Source of the DNA: Arenibacterium halophilum
GTDB taxonomy: Bacteria; Pseudomonadota; Alphaproteobacteria; Rhodobacterales; Rhodobacteraceae
Direction: 5' to 3'
DNA: 64,000 nt
Assembly: GCF_005938225.1 (NCBI RefSeq)
Contig: NZ_VCPC01000002.1
Coordinates: 930,001-994,000 of the forward strand
Shown: positions 17,865 to 26,845 of the stretch, in pieces
How positions within the stretch are numbered: position 1 is the stretch's first letter
Layout: every line of letters starts with the position of its first letter
Notes under the pieces: generated by a model
Told to the model about the DNA's origin: nothing
The model's database searches: none
The model's input: only the letters and a program-made list of their open reading frames with translations
Program-made: the position numbers and the translations under genes

Positions 17865-17952
17865 TCAGGGCAGGGCGCCCACGGGCCCCGCGCCACACCC
17901 TTTCCGGGCACCTGCAAACGCCCGCACCGCGAGACATGATAGGAGGCCCGAT

Positions 17953-19257
17953 ATGGCCGATCTGACAACGAATTTTCTTGGCATCACCTCTCCCAACCCG
18001 TTCTGGCTGGCCTCGGCGCCGCCGACCGACAAGGAATACAACGTCCGCCGCGCCTTCGAGGCGGGGTGGGGCGGTGTCGTGTGGAAAACGCTGGGCTCCG
18101 AGGGGCCCCCGGTGGTCAACGTAAATGGCCCGCGCTACGGCGCGATCTATGGCGCCGACCGCCGCCTGCTGGGGCTCAACAACATCGAGCTGATCACTGA
18201 CCGGCCGCTGCAAACCAACCTCGAGGAGATCACTCGCGTCAAACGCGACTACCCCGACCGAGCGCTGATCGTGTCGATTATGGTCCCTTGCGAGGAAGAG
18301 GCCTGGAAGGCGATCCTGCCGATGGTCGAGGCGACGGGCGCCGACGGGATCGAGCTGAACTTCGGCTGCCCGCACGGCATGGCCGAACGCGGCATGGGAT
18401 CGGCTGTGGGGCAGGTGCCCGAATACATCACCATGGTGACGGAATGGTGCAAACAGTATTACTCCAAGCCGGTGATCGTGAAGCTGACGCCGAACATCAC
18501 CGACATCCGAAAACCGGCGCAGGCCGCGTTCAAGGGCAATGCCGACGCGGTGTCGCTGATCAACACGATCAACTCGATCACCTCGGTCAACCTTGACCTG
18601 ATGGCGCCGGAACCCACGATCGACGGCAAGGGCACCCACGGCGGATACTGTGGCCCGGCGGTGAAACCCATCGCGCTGAACATGGTGGCGGAAATCGCGC
18701 GCGACGCTGAAACCCGCGGCAAGCCGATCAGCGCGATCGGCGGCATCACCACCTGGCGCGATGCGGCAGAGTTCATGGTGATGGGCGCGGGCAACGTGCA
18801 GGTCTGCACGGCGGCGATGACCTATGGCTTCAAGGTCGTGCAGGAAATGATCTCGGGCCTTAGCCAGTGGATGGACGATAAGGGCTATGCCGCGACATCT
18901 GACTTCATTGGCGCGGGCGTGCCCAATGTGACCGATTGGCAGTATCTGAACTTGAACTATATTACCAAGGCGCGGATCGACCAGGACGCCTGCATCAAAT
19001 GCGGTCGTTGCTATGCCGCCTGTGAGGACACCTCGCATCAGGCGATTTCCATGTCCCCGGATCGCGTGTTCGAGGTTCAGGATGACGAATGCGTAGCCTG
19101 CAACCTTTGCGTCGATGTCTGCCCGGTGGAAAACTGCATAACCATGGTCGAACTGCAACCCGGAGAGATGGACAAGCGCACGGGGAAACCGGTGCCATCA
19201 GAGTACGCGAATTGGACGACACATCCCAACAACCCCGCCGCCCAGGCCGCCGAATGA
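17953..19257 (+). CDS. preA: NAD-dependent dihydropyrimidine dehydrogenase subunit PreA
   Basis: 434 aa. The N-terminal ~320 residues form a dihydroorotate-dehydrogenase-like FMN barrel (NPFWLASAPPTDKEYNVRRA, ELNFGCPHGMAERGMG, GGYCGPAVKPIALNM). The C-terminus carries two [4Fe-4S] clusters (CIKCGRCYAAC, CVACNLCVDVCP). With PreT it reduces uracil/thymine to the dihydro form, the first step of the reductive pathway. AGGAGG lies just upstream. Spacing to preT is 88 bp. Confidence 0.95.
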   Translation: MADLTTNFLGITSPNPFWLASAPPTDKEYNVRRAFEAGWGGVVWKTLGSEGPPVVNVNGPRYGAIYGADRRLLGLNNIELITDRPLQTNLEEITRVKRDYPDRALIVSIMVPCEEEAWKAILPMVEATGADGIELNFGCPHGMAERGMGSAVGQVPEYITMVTEWCKQYYSKPVIVKLTPNITDIRKPAQAAFKGNADAVSLINTINSITSVNLDLMAPEPTIDGKGTHGGYCGPAVKPIALNMVAEIARDAETRGKPISAIGGITTWRDAAEFMVMGAGNVQVCTAAMTYGFKVVQEMISGLSQWMDDKGYAATSDFIGAGVPNVTDWQYLNLNYITKARIDQDACIKCGRCYAACEDTSHQAISMSPDRVFEVQDDECVACNLCVDVCPVENCITMVELQPGEMDKRTGKPVPSEYANWTTHPNNPAAQAAE

Positions 19258-19274
19258 CCTTCCCAACTCGCGGC

Positions 19275-19318
19275 CAAGAAAATTCAATTTTCTTGTGAAA
19301 ATTCTTGAAAGAATTTTC
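19275..19318. repeat. two tandem AT-rich inverted repeats before the MFS gene
   Basis: The first has 10-bp arms (CAAGAAAATT/AATTTTCTTG, one central base, 19275-19295). The second has 10-bp arms (GAAAATTCTT/AAGAATTTTC, 2-bp centre, 19297-19318). Both sit between the preA stop and the MFS start. They could be a regulator site or paired RNA hairpins. No T-run follows that would favour a simple terminator. Confidence 0.55.
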
Positions 19319-19342
19319 CACGCCGTCGCATAAGGGCAGGAG

Positions 19343-20629
19343 ATGAAACAATTCCTGCCCATCAGCGCCCTGTTGTTCGGCTCTGCCCTGCTGATCTTTG
19401 CGGGCGGGATCAATGCGTTGATCCTTCCGATCCGAGGCTCGGCGGAAGGGTTCACCGCAGCCTCTTTGGGTCTTCTTGGCACCGGCTGGGCGGTTGGCTA
19501 CGTTCTCGGTTGTATCCTGTGCCCACGTCTTGTCGGGCGGGTCGGGCATATCCGGTCTTTCGGCGTGATGGCGGCGCTGGCGGCTGTGTCGGTTCTGCTC
19601 TCGCTGCTGTTCATAACGCCTTGGGTCTGGGTGCCACTGCGCGGGTTGTGTGGCTTCTGCTTTGCCGGGGCGGCGATGATCGTCGAAAGCTGGCTATCGG
19701 AACGCGCCGCACCTGAGTCGCGCGGCCGCATCTTCGGTATCTATACCATGGTGAATCTGCTGGCCTCGACCATGGGGCAGATGTCGCTGGCGTTGGGAGA
19801 CAGCAGCGGGTTCACCTTTTTCGTCCTTGCCGCGATCTTCTACTGCCTAGCCCTGATCCCGTTGTCGATTTCCTCCAGCGCCACGCCCAAGCCGCTGGTC
19901 AGCGTGAAACTCGACCCGGCGGCGCTGTGGCGCAATTCGCCGGTGGCGGTGGTGGCCGTGTTCTGCGTCGGCATCTCGAACAGCGCCTTCGGCACGCTCT
20001 CGGCCGTCTATGCCGACCGGATCGGGCTGACCCTTGGCACCGTCGCGCTGTTTGCCAGCCTTCCGGTGCTGGCGGGGGCGATTTCGCAGGTGCCGATCGG
20101 CATGGCCTCGGACCGGCTGGACCGGCGCAAGGTTCTGGTTGTTGTGGCGATTGCGGCATTGGGGGCCGATCTGGCTTTTATCCTGATGCAACCCGAGGGG
20201 TTGCTGATAAACCTCGCGCTGGCCAGCGCTTTTGGCGCCACCGTCTATGCGATGTACCCGATCATCGTGGCCCATGCCAATGATCACGCCCCGCCCGGCA
20301 CCGGCATTCAGGTCAGTGGGGGTCTGCTGATGATCTTTGGCGCAGGGTCGATCATCGGGCCGTCGCTGGCCGGGTTCGGCATGACCAATTTCGGTTCCTT
20401 CGGCCTTTTCGCAACCACCCTTGTGGCCCATGCGCTGCTGATCGGTTTTGCGCTGCTGCGCATCCGGGCGCGGGCGCCGGTGACAGAGGCCGAGAAGGGC
20501 AATTTCGTTGCAACACCCGCGGGCCGTGGATCGACCCCGGAAACCGCCGCGCTTGCGCTGGGGGAAGGTGAAAATGCGCCGGTCGAACCTGCTGGCTCTG
20601 ACGTCAGCCCGGAGTCAGCATCCGGGTAA
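19343..20629 (+). CDS. MFS transporter (YcaD-like)
   Basis: 428 aa with about 12 membrane helices and a ~45-residue polar tail. Signatures include GTGWAVGYVLGCILCPRLVG in helices 2-3, VESWLSERA after helix 4, and SDRLDRRKVLV at the mid-loop. It resembles the YcaD/YfkF type of sugar/drug-like MFS proteins. In this cluster a pyrimidine or breakdown-product transporter is possible but unproven. ATG 19343 follows AGGAG. The 3' end overlaps the convergent rutR gene by 26 bases. Confidence 0.85.
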   Translation: MKQFLPISALLFGSALLIFAGGINALILPIRGSAEGFTAASLGLLGTGWAVGYVLGCILCPRLVGRVGHIRSFGVMAALAAVSVLLSLLFITPWVWVPLRGLCGFCFAGAAMIVESWLSERAAPESRGRIFGIYTMVNLLASTMGQMSLALGDSSGFTFFVLAAIFYCLALIPLSISSSATPKPLVSVKLDPAALWRNSPVAVVAVFCVGISNSAFGTLSAVYADRIGLTLGTVALFASLPVLAGAISQVPIGMASDRLDRRKVLVVVAIAALGADLAFILMQPEGLLINLALASAFGATVYAMYPIIVAHANDHAPPGTGIQVSGGLLMIFGAGSIIGPSLAGFGMTNFGSFGLFATTLVAHALLIGFALLRIRARAPVTEAEKGNFVATPAGRGSTPETAALALGEGENAPVEPAGSDVSPESASG

Positions 20630-21221
20630 ACATGGTCCGCAGGTAGGCCTCGGCCTCGGGGAAGGGGTCCGTCACACCTTCTCCCAGAACTGCGCGCACC
20701 TGCACATCGAAATCGGCGTAGTGCTGGGTCAGCGACCAGATCGAAAACACGAGATGATGCGGATTGACGCGTGCAATCCGGCCTTCATCAGCCCAAAGAT
20801 CGATCACCTTGGCCGTATCATCCACCAGATCGCGCAGCGTTCCGCTGAGTTCGCCGGCAATCCGGGGTGCGCCCTGAATGATCTCATTCGCGAAGAGGCG
20901 GCTTTCACGGGGAAAATCACGACTCATTTCCAGCTTGCGCTGTACATAGGCCAGAATCTCGGCCAGCGGATCGCCGCCCGGATCCAGCGCGCGCAGCGGA
21001 TCCAGCCAGGTGTCGAGCAATTCACCCAGAAGCGCGGTGTAAATCGCCTCTTTCGATGGGAAATAGTACAACAGGTTCGGCTTGCTCAGCCCCGCCGAAC
21101 TGGCGATCTGATCCACCGTGGCCCCATCAAACCCCTTGAGAGAAAACACATCCAGCGCCGCATCGAGAATCGCGGCGCGGTTCTTGCGCTGAATGCGGGT
21201 CACGGGGCGGGGCTGTGCCAT
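20604..21221 (-). CDS. rutR: TetR-family pyrimidine regulator, RutR-like
   Basis: 205 aa. The TetR helix-turn-helix (RAAILDAALDVFSLKGFDGA, GLSKPNLLYYFPSKEAIY) and ligand domain (SRLFANEIIQGAP, WSLTQHYADFDVQV) follow E. coli RutR closely; LYYFPSKEA and QHYADF are shared patterns. RutR binds uracil/thymine and releases DNA. I used ATG 21221 because GGAAGGA precedes it; a GTG at 21254 would add 11 residues. The divergent cupin gene lies across a near-consensus RutR site, so autoregulation is likely. Confidence 0.92.
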   Translation of the reverse strand: MAQPRPVTRIQRKNRAAILDAALDVFSLKGFDGATVDQIASSAGLSKPNLLYYFPSKEAIYTALLGELLDTWLDPLRALDPGGDPLAEILAYVQRKLEMSRDFPRESRLFANEIIQGAPRIAGELSGTLRDLVDDTAKVIDLWADEGRIARVNPHHLVFSIWSLTQHYADFDVQVRAVLGEGVTDPFPEAEAYLRTMFTRMLTPG

Positions 21222-21323
21222 TTTCGGTCCTTCCGGTGCCTGTTTTCGCGTCACTTAACGCAGCCAAGGCGAGATTGCGTTGCGTCATCTTCTTGACGTG
21301 TCACCCTGTCGTGATAGCGTCGC

Positions 21324-21341
21324 TTTGACCAGATGGTCAAA
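21324..21341. promoter_or_regulatory. RutR-type operator between rutR and the cupin gene
   Basis: TTTGACCAGATGGTCAAA: 8-bp arms around GA, fitting the E. coli RutR consensus TTGACCA-NN-TGGTCAA. It lies 27 bases before the cupin ATG. Confidence 0.85.
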
Positions 21342-21368
21342 AAGAATAATAGCCAAGGGGGACGGGCG

Positions 21369-21653
21369 ATGCGCGCTGCCGCCACAGCCACACAGTTGAT
21401 CGACGATGATCGCGTGCGGGTCACGCGGTTCGATTTCGCGCCCGGCGCCGAAACCGGCTGGCACGAACATGGGATGGACTACGTCATTACCACCCTGACC
21501 GATTGCACGATGACGCTGGAGGAACCCGGCGGCGCAACGCGCACCGTGCAGATCGAGGCGGGTACCAGCTATCGCCGGGACCAGGGCGTAAATCATAACG
21601 TGATAAATGGCGGCGATGCGCCGATGGCCTTTGTCGAAGTCGAGTTGAAATAG
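21369..21653 (+). CDS. small cupin protein
   Basis: 94 aa single cupin barrel (RFDFAPGAETGWHEHGMDYV, GTSYRRDQGVNHNVINGGDA), with likely metal-ligand histidines WHEH and NHN. Conserved beside pyrimidine-degradation genes; its reaction is unknown. It starts the second pyrimidine operon right behind the RutR site. Nine bases separate it from the carbamoylase gene. ATG 21369 is chosen for its position after GGGGGACGG; a frame starting inside the operator is less likely. Confidence 0.82.
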   Translation: MRAAATATQLIDDDRVRVTRFDFAPGAETGWHEHGMDYVITTLTDCTMTLEEPGGATRTVQIEAGTSYRRDQGVNHNVINGGDAPMAFVEVELK

Positions 21654-21662
21654 GAGAGACGC

Positions 21663-22913
21663 ATGGCAGCGCCTGGCGAAAATCTGCGGATCAATGGCGA
21701 ACGGCTGTGGGACAGCCTGATGGAAATGGCAAAAATCGGGCCCGGCGTGGCAGGTGGCAACAACCGCCAGACGCTGACCGACGCCGATGCAGAAGGCCGT
21801 GCGCTGTTCCAGTCGTGGTGCGAAGACGCGGGTTGCACGATGGGCTTGGACACCATGGGCAACATGTTTGCCCGCCGCGAAGGCACCGACCCGGATGCGC
21901 TGCCGGTGTATGTGGGCAGCCATCTGGATACGCAGCCCACCGGCGGCAAATACGATGGCGTTCTGGGCGTGCTTGGCGGGCTGGAACTGATCCGCTCGCT
22001 GAACGATCTGAACATCAAGACACGCCATCCCATCGTTGTGACCAACTGGACGAACGAGGAAGGCACGCGATTTGCCCCTGCCATGCTGTCTTCGGGCGTG
22101 TTTGCCGGGGTCCATACCCAGGATTGGGCTTACGGCCGCAAGGACGCCGAAGGAAAGAGCTTTGGCGATGAACTGACCCGCATCGGCTGGCGCGGCGACG
22201 AAGAGGTGGGCGCGCGCAAGATGCATGCGTTTTTCGAACTGCACATCGAACAGGGCCCGATCCTCGAAGCCGAGAAGAAAGACATCGGCATTGTCACTCA
22301 TGGGCAGGGGCTTGATTGGACCCAAGTCACCATCACCGGCAAGGATTCGCACACAGGGTCCACTCCGATGCCGATGCGGCGCAATGCCGGGCTTGCGATG
22401 GCGCGAGTGCTGGAAAAGGTCGAAGAGATCGCGTTGAGCCACGCGCCCGATGCGGTGGGCGCGGCGGGACATATCGATGTCTATCCGAATTCGCGAAACG
22501 TTATCCCGGGCAAGGTCGTCTTTACTGTCGATTTCCGTTCGCCCGACAAGGCGGTGATCGAGGATATGGTGACGCGGATGAAGGCTGCCGCGCAGGACAT
22601 CTGCGACAAGATGGAGATGCAGGTCGAATTCGAGAAAGTCGGCGGGTTCGATCCCGTGGCCTTCGACGAGGGCTGTGTCACCGCGATCCGCGACGCGGCC
22701 GATCGGCTGGGCTATTCGCATCGTGACATCATCTCGGGTGCCGGGCACGATGCCTGCTGGATCAACCAGGTGGCGCCCACGGCGATGGTGATGTGCCCCT
22801 GTGTCGACGGCCTCAGTCACAACGAGGCCGAGGAAATTTCGCCCGAATGGGCCGCCGCCGGGGCGAACGTGCTGTTCCACGCGGTGGTCGAAACGGCGGG
22901 GATCGTGGAGTAA
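21663..22913 (+). CDS. Zn-dependent hydrolase, beta-ureidopropionase/N-carbamoyl amino acid hydrolase type
   Basis: 416 aa peptidase M20-fold carbamoylase. Metal-site residues are visible: H87 in VGSHLDT, D98 in GGKYDGVLG, E132-E133 in TNWTNEEGTRF, and the later FFELHIEQGPIL. SGAGHDACW and CPCVDGLSHNEAE complete the second half. In the cluster it should cleave N-carbamoyl-beta-alanine (and its methyl analogue) to beta-alanine, CO2 and ammonia, the last reductive-pathway step. TAGGAGAG precedes the ATG. Confidence 0.92.
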   Translation: MAAPGENLRINGERLWDSLMEMAKIGPGVAGGNNRQTLTDADAEGRALFQSWCEDAGCTMGLDTMGNMFARREGTDPDALPVYVGSHLDTQPTGGKYDGVLGVLGGLELIRSLNDLNIKTRHPIVVTNWTNEEGTRFAPAMLSSGVFAGVHTQDWAYGRKDAEGKSFGDELTRIGWRGDEEVGARKMHAFFELHIEQGPILEAEKKDIGIVTHGQGLDWTQVTITGKDSHTGSTPMPMRRNAGLAMARVLEKVEEIALSHAPDAVGAAGHIDVYPNSRNVIPGKVVFTVDFRSPDKAVIEDMVTRMKAAAQDICDKMEMQVEFEKVGGFDPVAFDEGCVTAIRDAADRLGYSHRDIISGAGHDACWINQVAPTAMVMCPCVDGLSHNEAEEISPEWAAAGANVLFHAVVETAGIVE

Positions 22914-22938
22914 TCGGCCCGGGCGGGGGCCGCACAAC

Positions 22939-23256
22939 ATGGACACCGACACCGACATCCCCGGCCATATCAAGGCCCTGATCGCGCAGGAAATGCGCGA
23001 TTTCCCCACGCAGGATCGCGCGGGGCAGATGACGGTCGAGGCGTTCCGCAAGGCCCTGCGCGAACCGCGCAAGGTGACGGTGAATTTTTCCGGCGGCATC
23101 ACCCAGACCTGCTGGTCGGTGACGCGGCCCAACGGGCCCTACAGGGTCATCTATCTGCCCAGCGCAGATTACTTTTCGCTATGTGTCGAAAGCGACTTCG
23201 GTCCGCTGGACATTGGCGTGCACGGAAATGCGATCGGGTGTTACGCTTCGGTCTGA
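22939..23256 (+). CDS. hypothetical protein of the pyrimidine cluster
   Basis: 105 aa soluble protein (MDTDTDIPGHIKALIAQEMR ... NAIGCYASV) with a beta-rich second half. No signal or membrane segment. It lies 25 bases after the carbamoylase gene and 15 before dihydropyrimidinase in the same direction, so it belongs to the operon. No family was recognised. ATG 22939 is the first start past the upstream stop; its ribosome site is weak. Confidence 0.75.
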   Translation: MDTDTDIPGHIKALIAQEMRDFPTQDRAGQMTVEAFRKALREPRKVTVNFSGGITQTCWSVTRPNGPYRVIYLPSADYFSLCVESDFGPLDIGVHGNAIGCYASV

Positions 23257-23271
23257 CAACAGGAGAGAGAG

Positions 23272-24729
23272 ATGGGCACCACAGTCATCAAGAACGGAAC
23301 CGTCGTCACCGCCGACCTGAGCTACGAGGCGGATGTGCTGATTGAAAACGGTGTCATCACCGAAATCGGCAAGGATCTGCGCGGCGATCAGGAACTGGAT
23401 GCGACAGGCTGCTACGTGATGCCCGGTGGGATCGACCCGCACACCCATCTGGAAATGCCCTTCATGGGCACTTATTCCACCGATGATTTCGAAAGCGGCA
23501 CCCGTGCTGCGCTGGCCGGCGGCACCACGATGGTGGTGGATTTCGCACTGCCCGCGCCCGAACAGGGCCTGCTGGATGCGCTCCAGATGTGGGACAACAA
23601 ATCGACCCGCGCGAATTGCGACTACTCGTTCCACATGGCCGTCACCTGGTGGGGCGAGCAGGTGTTCAACGAGATGGAAACCGTGGTGCGCGAACGCGGC
23701 ATCAACACCTTCAAGCATTTTATGGCCTACAAGGGTGCTCTGATGGTGAACGACGACGAAATGTATGCGTCGTTTCAGCGACTTGCGGAACTGGGCGGCA
23801 TCGCCATGGTGCATGCCGAAAACGGCGATGTGGTGGCGGAACTCTCGGCCAAGCTGCTGGCGGCCGGCAACACCGGCCCCGAGGCGCACGCCTATTCGCG
23901 CCCGCCGCAGGTGGAAGGCGAAGCCACCAATCGTGCCATCATGATCGCCGATATGGCGGGCGTGCCGCTTTACGTCGTCCACACCAGCTGCGAAGACAGC
24001 CACGAAGCGATCCGCCGCGCGCGCCAACTGGGCAAACGCGTCTGGGGGGAGCCGCTGATCCAGCACCTCACCCTGGATGAATCGGAATATTTCAATGCCG
24101 ATTGGGACCACGCCGCGCGCCGCGTGATGTCGCCCCCGTTTCGCAACAAGCAACATCAGGACAGCCTGTGGCACGGGCTGCAATCGGGCTCGCTCTCGGT
24201 CGTGGCGACGGATCACTGCGCCTTTACCACGGAACAGAAACGCTATGGCGTGGGCGATTTCACCAAGATCCCCAATGGCACCGGCGGCCTGGAAGATCGG
24301 ATGCCGGTGCTCTGGACCCACGGCGTGGAAACAGGGCGTCTGACGCCGAATGAATTTGTCGCCGTAACCTCAACCAATATCGCGAAAATCCTGAACTGCT
24401 ACCCGAAGAAGGGCGCCATTCTGGTGGGCGCCGATGCCGATATCGTGGTGCTCGATCCAAAAAAGGAAAAGGTGATCTCGGCGAGCACCCAGCAGTCGGC
24501 CATCGACTATAACGTATTCGAAGGCATGGCGGTAAAAGGTCTGCCCCGGTTCACTCTGACACGCGGCCAGGTCGCCGTGCATGACGGCGAAATCCGCACC
24601 GAAGAAGGCCACGGCAAATTCGTCAAACGCGCGCCCAACACCCCGGTCAACAAGGCGCTGTCGTCCTGGAAAGAGTTGACCGCGCCGCGTCCGGTCAAGC
24701 GCAGCGGTATCCCGGCCACCGGCGTCTGA
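23272..24729 (+). CDS. hydA: dihydropyrimidinase (D-hydantoinase)
   Basis: 485 aa amidohydrolase. Metal ligands H57 and H59 (GGIDPHTHLEMP), the carboxylated lysine K148 (INTFKHFMAYKG), VHAENGD, YVVHTSCEDSHE and ATDHCAF are all present. It opens dihydrouracil/dihydrothymine to the N-carbamoyl-beta-amino acid, between PreTA and the carbamoylase. CAGGAGAG precedes the ATG. The ABC ATPase gene starts 10 bases downstream. Confidence 0.95.
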   Translation: MGTTVIKNGTVVTADLSYEADVLIENGVITEIGKDLRGDQELDATGCYVMPGGIDPHTHLEMPFMGTYSTDDFESGTRAALAGGTTMVVDFALPAPEQGLLDALQMWDNKSTRANCDYSFHMAVTWWGEQVFNEMETVVRERGINTFKHFMAYKGALMVNDDEMYASFQRLAELGGIAMVHAENGDVVAELSAKLLAAGNTGPEAHAYSRPPQVEGEATNRAIMIADMAGVPLYVVHTSCEDSHEAIRRARQLGKRVWGEPLIQHLTLDESEYFNADWDHAARRVMSPPFRNKQHQDSLWHGLQSGSLSVVATDHCAFTTEQKRYGVGDFTKIPNGTGGLEDRMPVLWTHGVETGRLTPNEFVAVTSTNIAKILNCYPKKGAILVGADADIVVLDPKKEKVISASTQQSAIDYNVFEGMAVKGLPRFTLTRGQVAVHDGEIRTEEGHGKFVKRAPNTPVNKALSSWKELTAPRPVKRSGIPATGV

Positions 24730-24739
24730 TCAGGACTTT

Positions 24740-25552
24740 GTGGTGACACTTCAAGCGAATACGCAGATGTCTTCAAGCCAGCCGGTGATTGCCGCGCAGG
24801 GTCTGGACCTTACCTTCCAAACCAACGATGGCCCGGTCCACGCGCTGCGCGACGTGAACCTAAGCATCCATAAGGGCGATTTTGTCAGCTTCATCGGCCC
24901 CTCGGGCTGCGGGAAAACAACCTTCCTGCGATGTATCGCGGCATTGGAACATCCAACCGGCGGGACGCTGACGGTCAACGGTGTCACCCCCGAGGAGGCC
25001 CGCCGCGCCCGCGCCTATGGCTATGTATTCCAGGCGGCGGGGCTGTACCCGTGGCGCACCATTGCCAAGAACATCAAACTGCCACTCGAGATCATGGGTT
25101 TTTCCCGGGATGAGCAGGACAAACGCGTGAAAGACGTGTTGCAACTGGTTGATCTGGAAGGTTTTGGAGGGAAATACCCGTGGCAGTTGTCGGGTGGAAT
25201 GCAGCAACGCGCCAGCATCGCGCGGGCCTTGGCATTTGACGCCGATATCCTGTTGATGGACGAACCCTTTGGTGCGCTTGACGAAATCGTCCGCGATCAC
25301 CTGAATGAACAACTCCTGAAGCTGTGGGCGCGTACCGACAAGACCATCGGTTTCGTCACGCATTCGATCCCCGAAGCGGTGTATCTCTCGACCAAGATCG
25401 TGGTCATGTCGCCGCGTCCGGGGCGCATCACCGATGTCATCGAAAGCCCGCTGCCTAAAGAACGGCCGCTCGACATTCGCGACTCGGCTGAATTCATCGA
25501 AATCGCCCACCGCGTGCGCGAGGGTCTACGGGCGGGGCATGCCGATGACTGA
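24740..25552 (+). CDS. ABC transporter ATP-binding protein (nitrate/taurine/NMT1-type importer)
   Basis: 270 aa. It has Walker A GPSGCGKTTF, signature LSGGMQQRASIARAL, Walker B ILLMDEPFGALD and H-loop FVTHS. It is of the SsuB/TauB class that pairs with NMT1/THI5-type binding proteins, as found downstream. The start is GTG at 24740 or the GTG right after it, with AGGA 5 bases upstream. It is placed directly behind dihydropyrimidinase, pointing to pyrimidine or related base uptake. Confidence 0.9.
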   Translation: MVTLQANTQMSSSQPVIAAQGLDLTFQTNDGPVHALRDVNLSIHKGDFVSFIGPSGCGKTTFLRCIAALEHPTGGTLTVNGVTPEEARRARAYGYVFQAAGLYPWRTIAKNIKLPLEIMGFSRDEQDKRVKDVLQLVDLEGFGGKYPWQLSGGMQQRASIARALAFDADILLMDEPFGALDEIVRDHLNEQLLKLWARTDKTIGFVTHSIPEAVYLSTKIVVMSPRPGRITDVIESPLPKERPLDIRDSAEFIEIAHRVREGLRAGHADD

Positions 25553-25604
25553 AGGGCACCGTGCCACCCCGACCGAACTGCCTGCTCCTACGCACGCTTG
25601 GCTC

Positions 25605-25838
25605 TCAACGGCGCAGCGACATCCCAGAAAAACTTGTCGCAACCATTGCCGCGTCAGGCGCGGCCTTCGATCGAGGCGCATGGATAACGCGGTTGATTTG
25701 ACCGGGCGCGCGAACAACGGCGGGCACAAAACTCAAATCCGCATAATGGCCCGGGAAGCCTCGGGCGCCCTCCGCTCCCCGGTACCATCCCGCATTGCGT
25801 GTTGGGCTGCGAGCGCCCCTTTCACCATTCACGGTCAT
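25605..25838 (-). CDS. doubtful small antisense frame in the ABC operon gap
   Basis: 77 codons from an ATG at 25838 preceded by GGAGAG. The product (MTVNGERGARSPTRNAGWYR...) is basic and unrecognised. It lies antisense within a 423-bp gap inside an otherwise tightly packed operon. It may be part of an inserted sequence rather than a gene. Confidence 0.25.
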   Translation of the reverse strand: MTVNGERGARSPTRNAGWYRGAEGARGFPGHYADLSFVPAVVRAPGQINRVIHAPRSKAAPDAAMVATSFSGMSLRR

Positions 25839-25880
25839 CGGCTCTCCAGCCTGTACCGTGGTTACATTCAAGGCTTAAAC

Positions 25881-25961
25881 CCTTTCATTATTCTTAAAAT
25901 ACTCAAAACCGCGTGCCTTCGGATGCCAAATAGCTTTGAGTATTTGGGGAATAGTGAAATC
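25881..25961. repeat. type B element as a large inverted repeat inside the ABC operon
   Basis: The left arm (25881-25907, TTTCATTATTCTTAAAATAC plus TCAAA) and right arm (25935-25961) are imperfect complements ending in exact ATACTCAAA/TTTGAGTAT. They enclose a 27-nt loop. The right arm ends 15 bases before the permease GTG. Each arm also matches the copy at 2173-2194. As RNA it would form a long hairpin between the ATPase and permease genes. Confidence 0.65.
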
Positions 25962-25975
25962 GGAAAGGGGGCTTC

Positions 25976-26845
25976 GTGAAGAGAGTCTTTCCGGTTCTTG
26001 TGGTGGTCGCCTGCATTTTTGCGATCTGGTATGCTGGTTCCTTCTTGATGAATCGCAGCTGGGTCATGGATCAGGCCGCGCGGGCGGGCACAGTGCCAGC
26101 GTTCTCGGAGGTTCTCCGAGATACGATGAACCAGGATCGCGCGCGTTTGCCCGCGCCGCATCAGGTGGCGGCCGAACTGCATGACGGGATCTTTGACAAG
26201 AAGGTCACCTCGAAGCGCAGCCTCGTCTATCATGGGATCATCACGCTTCAGGCGACGATGTGGGGCTTTGTGCTGGGTATCGTCTTTGGAGTGGCCTTGG
26301 CCGTCCTGATCGTCCTTAGCCGGATTGCAGACCTTGCGCTGATGCCATGGGCCATAATCTCGCAGACCATCCCCGTTGTCGCCTTGGCGCCAATGATCGT
26401 CGTGTTGGCGAATGCGGCGGGTGCTGGAAGTTTGATGGTGCCCAAGGCAATCATCGCAGGATACCTCAGCTTTTTCCCCGTGCTCGTGAGCATGGTGAAG
26501 GGGTTGCGCAGCCCCGATGCGATGCAACTTGATCTGTTGCGGACCTACGGCGCGACCCGGGCGCAGACCTTCTGGAAGCTGCGGTTGCCCGCCTCGCTGC
26601 CGTATTTCTTTGCCTCGCTCAAGATCGCCGTGGCGGCGGCCCTGGTGGGGGCCATCGTGGGGGAATTGCCGACGGGGGCCATCGCCGGGCTTGGGGCGCG
26701 GATGCTGATCGGGTCGCAATTTGGTGAGCCGATGATCATGTGGGCCGCGCTTTTCGCGGCTGCGATCTTGGCGGCGTTGCTGATCTGGGTGGTGAGCGCA
26801 ATCGAACAGGTGGCGGTGCGGATGATGGGGGCGCGACCGGTATGA
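25976..26845 (+). CDS. ABC transporter permease (1)
   Basis: 289 aa, about 6-7 membrane helices with an N-terminal anchor and a ~60-residue extracytoplasmic insert (QAARAGTVPAFSEVLRDTMN). The EAA-type loop appears as LLRTYGATRAQTFWKLRLPA. The start is GTG at 25976, preceded by AAAGGGGG. Its end overlaps the second permease gene as ATGA. Together they form the membrane pore of the importer. Confidence 0.88.
   Translation: MKRVFPVLVVVACIFAIWYAGSFLMNRSWVMDQAARAGTVPAFSEVLRDTMNQDRARLPAPHQVAAELHDGIFDKKVTSKRSLVYHGIITLQATMWGFVLGIVFGVALAVLIVLSRIADLALMPWAIISQTIPVVALAPMIVVLANAAGAGSLMVPKAIIAGYLSFFPVLVSMVKGLRSPDAMQLDLLRTYGATRAQTFWKLRLPASLPYFFASLKIAVAAALVGAIVGELPTGAIAGLGARMLIGSQFGEPMIMWAALFAAAILAALLIWVVSAIEQVAVRMMGARPV

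Noticed and set aside
25605-25871. Transposase remnant in the ABC operon gap
   Set aside because: No transposase motif or terminal inverted repeats with target duplication were visible, so it is listed only as a doubtful frame.
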